From an uncultured Chthonomonadales bacterium (lineage in GTDB: Bacteria; Armatimonadota; Chthonomonadetes; Chthonomonadales; CAJBBX01), in NCBI GenBank assembly GCA_938005745.1, contig CALLMM010000001.1, positions 411,248 through 475,247 of the forward strand: a stretch of 64,000 nucleotides of DNA, given 5' to 3'. The translations under genes and the position numbers were made by a program. The notes beneath the pieces were generated by a model. The model was given only the letters and a program-made list of their open reading frames with translations, made no database searches and was not told the origin of the DNA. Below are positions 59,237-64,000 of this stretch, piece by piece (position 1 is the stretch's first letter; each line of letters opens with the position of its first letter).

Positions 59237-59512
59237 ATGACGGAGAACAGTGACTCTCAACACGACACGGTGTTTCAAATCAAAGGATGTGTCTGCCGCT
59301 ACTGTGGTTCGCCTGCAACTAAATTGATCCACTACCTCCCGCCAGAAGAGGGTGGCACGGAAGAGATTGCCAATCTGGAACCGACTTGCGACGTCTGCTA
59401 CGCTGCGAAAGACGACCATGTGCCGCACCCCTGGACAGGACACCCCTATAGACGCTGGTGGATTCCCGGTCACCCCATGAACCCGAAGTGCCGGGACTAC
59501 TACGGCATATAG
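59237..59512 (+). CDS. Small HNH-like zinc protein
   Basis: 91 residues. CRYCGSPATK and CDVCYAAKDDH provide four Cys, with LIHYLPPEEGG and NLEPTC between them. This is the layout of an HNH nuclease core (C-x-x-C, His, Pro-rich loop with GG, NL, C-x-x-C). The usual D-H pair before the loop reads I-H, so catalysis may be reduced. An AAGGAG site lies seven bases before the ATG at 59237. The tail (HPWTGHPYRRWWIPGHP) is Trp/His-rich. Could equally be a zinc-binding protein without nuclease activity. Confidence 0.6.
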   Translation: MTENSDSQHDTVFQIKGCVCRYCGSPATKLIHYLPPEEGGTEEIANLEPTCDVCYAAKDDHVPHPWTGHPYRRWWIPGHPMNPKCRDYYGI

Positions 59513-59635
59513 CAGACAGACAACCGATCAATAACTCCTGCACAAACGGACCGCCTGGCGATCACATTTCTGTTATACCGTGACCGCTTCGGAGCAGTTC
59601 GTGTCATCTCACGCTTCGATCACGGGAGGCTTTCC

Positions 59636-60541
59636 ATGAAGCACAGAATCGCTCTGTGGATGCTCTGCTTCTCCTATGCCGCTCTGATCCCCGGGGAGGC
59701 TCAGACGACTCGCGCTCCCGCTAGACCCGCCAACGTTCAGACGGGAACCCTCGTCGCCATAGATACGGGGGCGGCGACGCTCGCCCTCAAGCCGCGCGCC
59801 GGCGCAGAGATCCTCTATCGCTTCACCGAGAAAACGCACTTTCTGCGCGCAAAGCGGGCGGCGACCGCCGCCGACTTCCAGCCTGGCGAGACGGTCGTCG
59901 TGCGATTTCGGAAAAGCAGCGTCGGACCGGCAAGCCTCTACGATGTCGCGGATCGAGTGAGCTGGGACTGGCTGACCCGCGTGCGCCGTGAAACCACCCG
60001 CGTGACCATTCTGGAGATCACCGACGACTCGCTGCGGGCATCGGAAGGCGCCGACAACACCCCGCTCGAGTATCGCATCACCGAAAAGACGCTCTGGTCA
60101 CGGGGAGGACAGCCCGCCTCCGCCGCCGATTTCAAGACCGGAGAAAGCGTCCATGTCGCGCCCCGTCTGCTGCCCGGAGGCGGACTGATGGCGGCGGCCG
60201 TCTCCGACGCCTCCGACATGACGGCGCGGCTCAAGGAGCGGACACGCCCGACCGTCTCCGGCACAGTGAAAGCCTGCGATCCGGCGAAACGCACCCTCTC
60301 CCTGCGCTCCGCCGCCGGGGATGAGAGAGACTTCTCCATCGCCCCCGACTGCGTGGCGCGCCTCTCCTCCCGCGATGTCCCGCTCGCCAGCGTCCGCGCC
60401 GGTCAGAGCGTTACCCTCCACCTGAAACGCGATGAGGAGGGTGAGCGGATCGTCACCCGCATCACGATTCACCCCGCCAGAGGAAAGCCGAAAGTCGAGA
60501 CGACTCCCCGTAAACCGGCGACCCGCAATATGCCCCGATAG
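59636..60541 (+). CDS. Secreted protein with three repeated beta-domains
   Basis: 301 residues. A signal peptide (about 1-22) is followed by three related stretches of about 80 residues. Each begins with a T-G-T/V-x-x-I/C-D pattern (TGTLVAIDTGAATLAL, VTILEITDDSLRA, SGTVKACDPAKRTLSL) and contains a T-x-F or W-type strand and GE-S/TV-V. These resemble OB-like or DUF5666-type repeats. Basic C-terminus. Envelope or outer location likely; function unknown. A GGGAGG site precedes the ATG. Confidence 0.7.
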   Translation: MKHRIALWMLCFSYAALIPGEAQTTRAPARPANVQTGTLVAIDTGAATLALKPRAGAEILYRFTEKTHFLRAKRAATAADFQPGETVVVRFRKSSVGPASLYDVADRVSWDWLTRVRRETTRVTILEITDDSLRASEGADNTPLEYRITEKTLWSRGGQPASAADFKTGESVHVAPRLLPGGGLMAAAVSDASDMTARLKERTRPTVSGTVKACDPAKRTLSLRSAAGDERDFSIAPDCVARLSSRDVPLASVRAGQSVTLHLKRDEEGERIVTRITIHPARGKPKVETTPRKPATRNMPR

Positions 60542-60586
60542 TCCTCTCGCAGCGGAGCGGCGCGCCGGCGCGAGCATGCAGGTAGG

Positions 60587-61486
60587 ATGTCAGTGGAGCA
60601 GCCGGAGATTCACGCGGAGCTTGTGCGGCGGATGGTCGCCGCACAGTTCCCGCAATGGGCGAACCTGCCCGTCACGGCGGTGGAGCCGGGCGGATGGGAC
60701 AACCGAACCTTCCGCCTGGGCGACCGGATGAGCGTGCGCCTGCCCGGCGCGGAGCGGTATGTCCCGCAGGTGGAGAAGGAGCGCCGGTGGCTGCCGAAAC
60801 TCGCCCCCCTCCTGCCGCTGCCGATCCCCGTCCCGATCGCAGAAGGCGAACCCTGCTGCGGCTACCCGTGGCGCTGGTCCGTCTACGCCTGGCTGCCGGG
60901 AGAGACCGCCGCCCCCGAACGCATCGCCGATCTCTCCGCATTCGCCGTCTCGCTGGCGCAGTTCCTCAACACCCTGCAGCGCATAGATCCCGCCGACGGT
61001 CCCGCCGCCGGACCGCACTGCTTCTTCCGGGGCGCGCCCTTGATCGTCTATGACGCTGAGACACGCCGCGCGCTCGAGTCCCTGAGAAACGCGATGGACG
61101 CCGAAGCCGCCCGCACCGTGTGGGAAGCCGCCCTTCAGGCACCGTGGCAGGGTCCGCCGGTCTGGTTTCATGGCGATGTCGCCGCGGGGAACCTGCTCGT
61201 CCGCGACGGACTCCTCAGCGGCGTGATTGATTTCGGGTGCTGCGGCGTGGGCGATCCCGCCTGCGACACTACCATCGCCTGGACGCTCCTGACTGGAGCG
61301 AGTCGGGAGGCGTTCCGCGCCGCTCTGCAGGCGGATGAGTCTCTCTGGGCGCGCGGGCGCGGCTGGGCGTTATGGAAAGCGCTGATCACCCTGGAGGCTC
61401 ATCTTCACACGGATCCCGCAAAGGCGGCAGAAGCCCGTCGGGTCATCGAGGAGGTTCTGACGGATCACAGACAGCGCGGAGTATGA
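60587..61486 (+). CDS. Aminoglycoside phosphotransferase-family kinase
   Basis: 299 residues. Protein-kinase-like fold. N-lobe TAVEPGGWDNRTFRLGD is followed by hinge region VYAWLPGE. The catalytic loop is FHGDVAAGNLLV with Asp and Asn, and IDFGCCGVGDPACDT carries the metal-binding Asp. The family phosphorylates small molecules; antibiotic resistance cannot be inferred. A GTAGG site precedes the ATG. The DPACD motif and the length fit the APH/HtkA group. Confidence 0.87.
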   Translation: MSVEQPEIHAELVRRMVAAQFPQWANLPVTAVEPGGWDNRTFRLGDRMSVRLPGAERYVPQVEKERRWLPKLAPLLPLPIPVPIAEGEPCCGYPWRWSVYAWLPGETAAPERIADLSAFAVSLAQFLNTLQRIDPADGPAAGPHCFFRGAPLIVYDAETRRALESLRNAMDAEAARTVWEAALQAPWQGPPVWFHGDVAAGNLLVRDGLLSGVIDFGCCGVGDPACDTTIAWTLLTGASREAFRAALQADESLWARGRGWALWKALITLEAHLHTDPAKAAEARRVIEEVLTDHRQRGV

Positions 61487-61621
61487 CGCGCGGCGGCGGT
61501 CTGACGATCCATTACGAAGGTAACTCTCTCGCGTTTTTCAGAGCTGTTTTACGCTCAAACGGATCGAAAAAGAGGGTGTCGCAAGGGCAAAATTAAACAG
61601 GCAAAAATATATAAGCGGGGG

Positions 61622-61650
61622 TTGCTTTATCCAGAGGCTTATGTTACAAT
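61622..61650 (+). promoter_or_regulatory. Promoter for the cold-shock gene
   Basis: TTGCTT (61622-61627), a 17-base spacer and TACAAT (61645-61650). Predicted start near 61657. Confidence 0.75.
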
Positions 61651-61656
61651 TGGCGC

Positions 61657-61808
61657 GTTCGCCCGCCCGGGCGAGTGTGTCGAGTCGTTCGCGAGAGCCG
61701 CAGCCGTTCGGAACTTCCGCCGCCTGCTTCGGTCGGTCGTCTGTCTGACTGCTTCGATCTTGCTAGACGCCGAACACGTATTTTCTTCATTGACTAAAGG
61801 AGACAGAC
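61657..61808 (+). promoter_or_regulatory. Long leader of the cold-shock mRNA
   Basis: About 150 untranslated bases precede the AAAGGAG ribosome site. Long leaders of this size are known in cspA genes, where they change fold with temperature. Whether this one does is inference. The stretch 61487-61621 before it shows nothing recognisable except AT-rich DNA. Confidence 0.55.
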
Positions 61809-62018
61809 ATGTCGACAACTGGAACCGTCAAATGGTTCAACGCCGCCAAGGGATATGGCTTTATTGCACAGGACAACGGGGAGGATGTCTTTGTGCACTA
61901 CAGCGCCATCCAGATGAACGGCTACAAGTCCCTGCAGGAGGGACAACGCGTTCAATTCGATGTGATCCAGGACCCGCGCGGCAAGGGACTGCGTGCCTCG
62001 AACGTGATCGTGATCTAG
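61809..62018 (+). CDS. Cold shock protein (CspA family)
   Basis: 69 residues. A single OB-fold that binds single-stranded RNA and DNA. RNP1 is KGYGFIAQ and RNP2 is VFVHYSAI, and the start [11 protein letters not shown] is canonical. AAAGGAG lies six bases before the ATG. A terminator follows. The longer frame from 61622 that reads through this gene is spurious. Confidence 0.97.
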   Translation: MSTTGTVKWFNAAKGYGFIAQDNGEDVFVHYSAIQMNGYKSLQEGQRVQFDVIQDPRGKGLRASNVIVI

Positions 62019-62048
62019 CAACGCCCTCCATCATCTCGCTTTTGCGCG

Positions 62049-62076
62049 AAAAGGCTGCCCGATGGGGCGGCCTTTT
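62049..62076 (+). terminator. Rho-independent terminator after the cold-shock gene
   Basis: A 12-bp stem, 62049-62060 with 62065-62076, ending in TTTT, loop GATG, 31 bases after the stop. Confidence 0.85.
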
Positions 62077-62143
62077 CCTCCGTCCTACTCCGGTTCGCCA
62101 GACACACGCAGGGAAACGCCCGGGCGACGACGAACAGAGAGGC

Positions 62144-62773
62144 ATGCTGGAAGAGATACTCCCCCAACAGGGACGCCTGCTGGTCGTCTCCGGTCCGAGC
62201 GGCGTCGGCAAAGACACCGTGCTGGAGCGGCTGCTGGACCCGGCGCAGCGTCCGCCGAACCTGGTCCGCTGCGTCACCGCCACCACCCGCCCGCCCCGCG
62301 CCGGCGAGACCTACGCCGTGGACTACTACTTCTTCTCCCGCGAGGAGTTTGAGGCGCGCATCGCCGAAAACTTCTTCCTGGAGTACGCCCCCTATGGTGA
62401 GCGTCTCTACGGCACACCCCGCGACTTCGTGGAGCGGGAGCGCGCGCGCAACAACGATGTGATCCTCAAGATCGAGGTGCAGGGCGCGCTGATGGTCAAA
62501 CAGGCGATGCCTGAAGCCATCCTGATCTTTCTGGCTCCGCCCTCATGGGAGGAGCTGGAGAGACGGCTGCGCGCGCGCCAGACCGACGACGAAGAGGCGA
62601 TCCAGCGGCGTCTGCAGACTGCCCGCCGGGAACTGGAGACGGCTCCCCGCTACGACTATCTGGTTGTCAATGACGATCTGGAGCGCGCCGTCGAGACGCT
62701 GCGGCAGATCATCCTGGCGGAACGCTGCCGTATTGTTCATGGAGATGCCCATGTCCCGCCTCCCCCTGCATGA
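62144..62773 (+). CDS. gmk: Guanylate kinase
   Basis: 209 residues. It phosphorylates GMP to GDP. The P-loop reads SGPSGVGKDTVLERLL, with Asp where most have Ser or Thr. CVTATTRPPRAGE, VDYYFFSREEFE and EYAPYGERLYGTP make the GMP site. The ATG at 62144 begins the conserved region; upstream frame is spurious. The end overlaps coaBC by 23 bases, the common gmk-coaBC pairing. Confidence 0.95.
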   Translation: MLEEILPQQGRLLVVSGPSGVGKDTVLERLLDPAQRPPNLVRCVTATTRPPRAGETYAVDYYFFSREEFEARIAENFFLEYAPYGERLYGTPRDFVERERARNNDVILKIEVQGALMVKQAMPEAILIFLAPPSWEELERRLRARQTDDEEAIQRRLQTARRELETAPRYDYLVVNDDLERAVETLRQIILAERCRIVHGDAHVPPPPA

Positions 62774-63971
62774 CCGTGTCATCCTGCTGGGCGTATCCGG
62801 CAGCATCGCCGCCTACCGCGCCGCCGACGTCGCCAGTCAGCTCAGGCACCTGGGGGCGCAGGTGCATGTCGCTCTGACTGCCCATGCCGCCGAATTCATC
62901 GGTCCGGTCACCTTCTACGCCCTCACCGGCAATCCGGTCTTGAGCGGCGTCTTCGACGAACCCTACGAGGGCAAAATCGCCCACATCCATATCGCCCAGC
63001 AGGCGGACCTCGTCCTGATCGCTCCCGCCACCGCCAACCTTCTGGCGAAGATGGCGCACGGCATCGCCGATGATCTGCTCTCCACGCTTCTGCTGGCGAC
63101 CACCGCGCCGGTGCTGGCGGCTCCCGCCATGAACTCCGTCATGCTGGCGCATCCGGCGACGCAGGCGAATATCGCCCTGCTTCAGTCGCGGGGCGTCCGC
63201 TTTATCGAACCGGGGTTCGGGGTGCTCGCCTGCCGCACGGAAGGGTACGGCAAACTCGCCGATGTGCAGACCATCGTGCAGGCGGTGGTCGCGCAGCTGA
63301 CCGCCGCGCGCGATCTGGAGGGGAGGCGCGTGCTGGTAACCGCCGGGGCGACCCGCGAGCCGCTTGATCCGGTGCGCTTTCTGACAAACCGCTCCTCCGG
63401 CAGAATGGGCTACGCGGTGGCGGAGGCGGCGAAGGCGCGCGGGGCGCAGGTTACGCTCCTCAGCGGAGCCGTCGCGATCCCGCCGCCGGCGGGGGTCGAG
63501 GTGGTGCGCGTGGAGACGACGGAAGAGATGCTGCGCGCCGCGCAAGCGCGCTTTGACGCCTGCGACCTGTTCATCGCCGCCGCCGCGCCCGCCGACTACA
63601 CGCCGGAACGGGTCGCCCGACAGAAGATAAAAAAGGGAGGAAAGGGGGAGACACTGACCCTTCGCCTGCGCGAGACGCCCGACATCGTCGCGACGCTGGC
63701 TGCCGGAAAGAGCCGTCAGATCGTGGTGGGCTTTGCGGCGGAGACCGAAAACCTGCTGGCGCACGCCGCCGAGAAGCTGGCGCGTAAGCGTCTGGATCTG
63801 ATCGTCGCCAACGATGTGACGGCGGAGGGAGCCGGCTTCGAAACTGAGACCAACATCGTCACGCTGCTCTTTGCCGACGGGCGCGTCGAGCCGCTCCCGA
63901 AGATGTCCAAGCGCGAAGTCGCCGACCGACTGCTCGACGCCGCCGTCGCCCTGATGCAAAACGCCGCCTGA
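62751..63971 (+). CDS. coaBC: Phosphopantothenoylcysteine synthetase/decarboxylase
   Basis: 406 residues, two enzymes of coenzyme A synthesis. The CoaC half (1-185) has GVSGSIAAYRA, the catalytic His in IAHIHIAQQADL, PAMNSVM and ACRTEGYGKL. The CoaB half has TAGATREPLDPVRFLTNRSSGRMG and PADYTPERVARQKIKK. GGAG six bases before the ATG at 62751 decides the start over ATGs at 62739 and 62745. A hairpin follows. Confidence 0.95.
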   Translation: MSRLPLHDRVILLGVSGSIAAYRAADVASQLRHLGAQVHVALTAHAAEFIGPVTFYALTGNPVLSGVFDEPYEGKIAHIHIAQQADLVLIAPATANLLAKMAHGIADDLLSTLLLATTAPVLAAPAMNSVMLAHPATQANIALLQSRGVRFIEPGFGVLACRTEGYGKLADVQTIVQAVVAQLTAARDLEGRRVLVTAGATREPLDPVRFLTNRSSGRMGYAVAEAAKARGAQVTLLSGAVAIPPPAGVEVVRVETTEEMLRAAQARFDACDLFIAAAAPADYTPERVARQKIKKGGKGETLTLRLRETPDIVATLAAGKSRQIVVGFAAETENLLAHAAEKLARKRLDLIVANDVTAEGAGFETETNIVTLLFADGRVEPLPKMSKREVADRLLDAAVALMQNAA

Positions 63972-63996
63972 CCGCCGCTCCAGCCGCGGCGGTTTT
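63971..63996 (+). terminator. Terminator after coaBC
   Basis: ACCGCCGC (63971-63978) pairs with GCGGCGGT (63986-63993), followed by TTTT, overlapping the last base of the stop codon. Confidence 0.75.
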
Positions 63997-64000
63997 CGGT

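Noticed and set aside
61622..62773. Long frame covering the cold-shock leader, cold-shock gene and gmk
   Set aside because: The gmk frame happens to stay open upstream. It begins inside the promoter and crosses the cold-shock gene in the wrong frame.

Overview
The window is about 64 kb of dense, high-G+C (roughly 60-65% by eye) bacterial chromosome. Shine-Dalgarno motifs are clear, promoters are sigma70-like, and GTG and TTG starts are used. Gene content suggests a free-living Gram-negative-type bacterium: a DUF5916-type beta-barrel protein, KatG, glycerol catabolism, a c-di-AMP hydrolase, and a large set of UroD-superfamily methyltransferases. This mix, and the insert-rich SecA, fits Armatimonadota or a neighbouring phylum. 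That placement is an inference; there is no rRNA in the window to settle it. No tRNA, rRNA, CRISPR array, IS element or prophage was found.

Layout. 1-5.3 kb: a partial PilZ gene, katG, and an esterase/alcohol dehydrogenase pair. 5.3-15.7 kb (minus strand): one long, tightly spaced gene string driven by a good promoter at 15685-15713. It runs rpiB, glyA, aldo/keto reductase, dCMP deaminase, WecA/MraY-like transferase, AI-2E-family permease, and then an unusual tail: a membrane-anchored TIR-TPR protein, a SLOG-like nucleotide-binding protein, a small stand-alone RyR-domain protein, and a membrane protein with two TrkA/RCK domains and two RyR-like domains. 15.9-21.2 kb: an ABC-2 export pair, then parvulin, scpB, scpA and gtrA. 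21.3-30.3 kb: pgpH, ybeY, a DgkA-PAP2 fusion, a CorC-type protein and secA. 30.3-35.7 kb: a DUF5916 protein, then glpK-glpD.

35.9-52.8 kb: a C1-transfer region. It holds one corrinoid protein (MtaC-like), one methanol:corrinoid methyltransferase (MtaB), ten UroD/MtaA-superfamily proteins, one homocysteine methyltransferase-type protein, one DUF1638 protein and one RACo/RamA-type corrinoid reactivator. The likely logic is that methyl groups from methanol or other methylated donors go onto the single corrinoid protein and then to acceptors such as homocysteine or tetrahydrofolate, with the reactivator rescuing oxidised Co(II). No coenzyme M pathway is visible.

52.8-64 kb: a glycosidase-like protein, an ADP-ribosylglycohydrolase and an OYE-family flavoenzyme, then greA, a coiled-coil protein, an HNH-like mini-protein, a secreted repeat protein, an aminoglycoside-phosphotransferase-like kinase, a cold-shock gene with a long leader, gmk and coaBC.

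Three intergenic loci carry one dispersed palindromic repeat family (core CATTGCGAG...CGAAGCAATCT), two of them with short tandem expansions. The most novel element is the TIR-SLOG-RyR-RCK/RyR tail at 5.3-10.1 kb. It looks like a nucleotide-signal-to-ion-channel module joined to a housekeeping operon.
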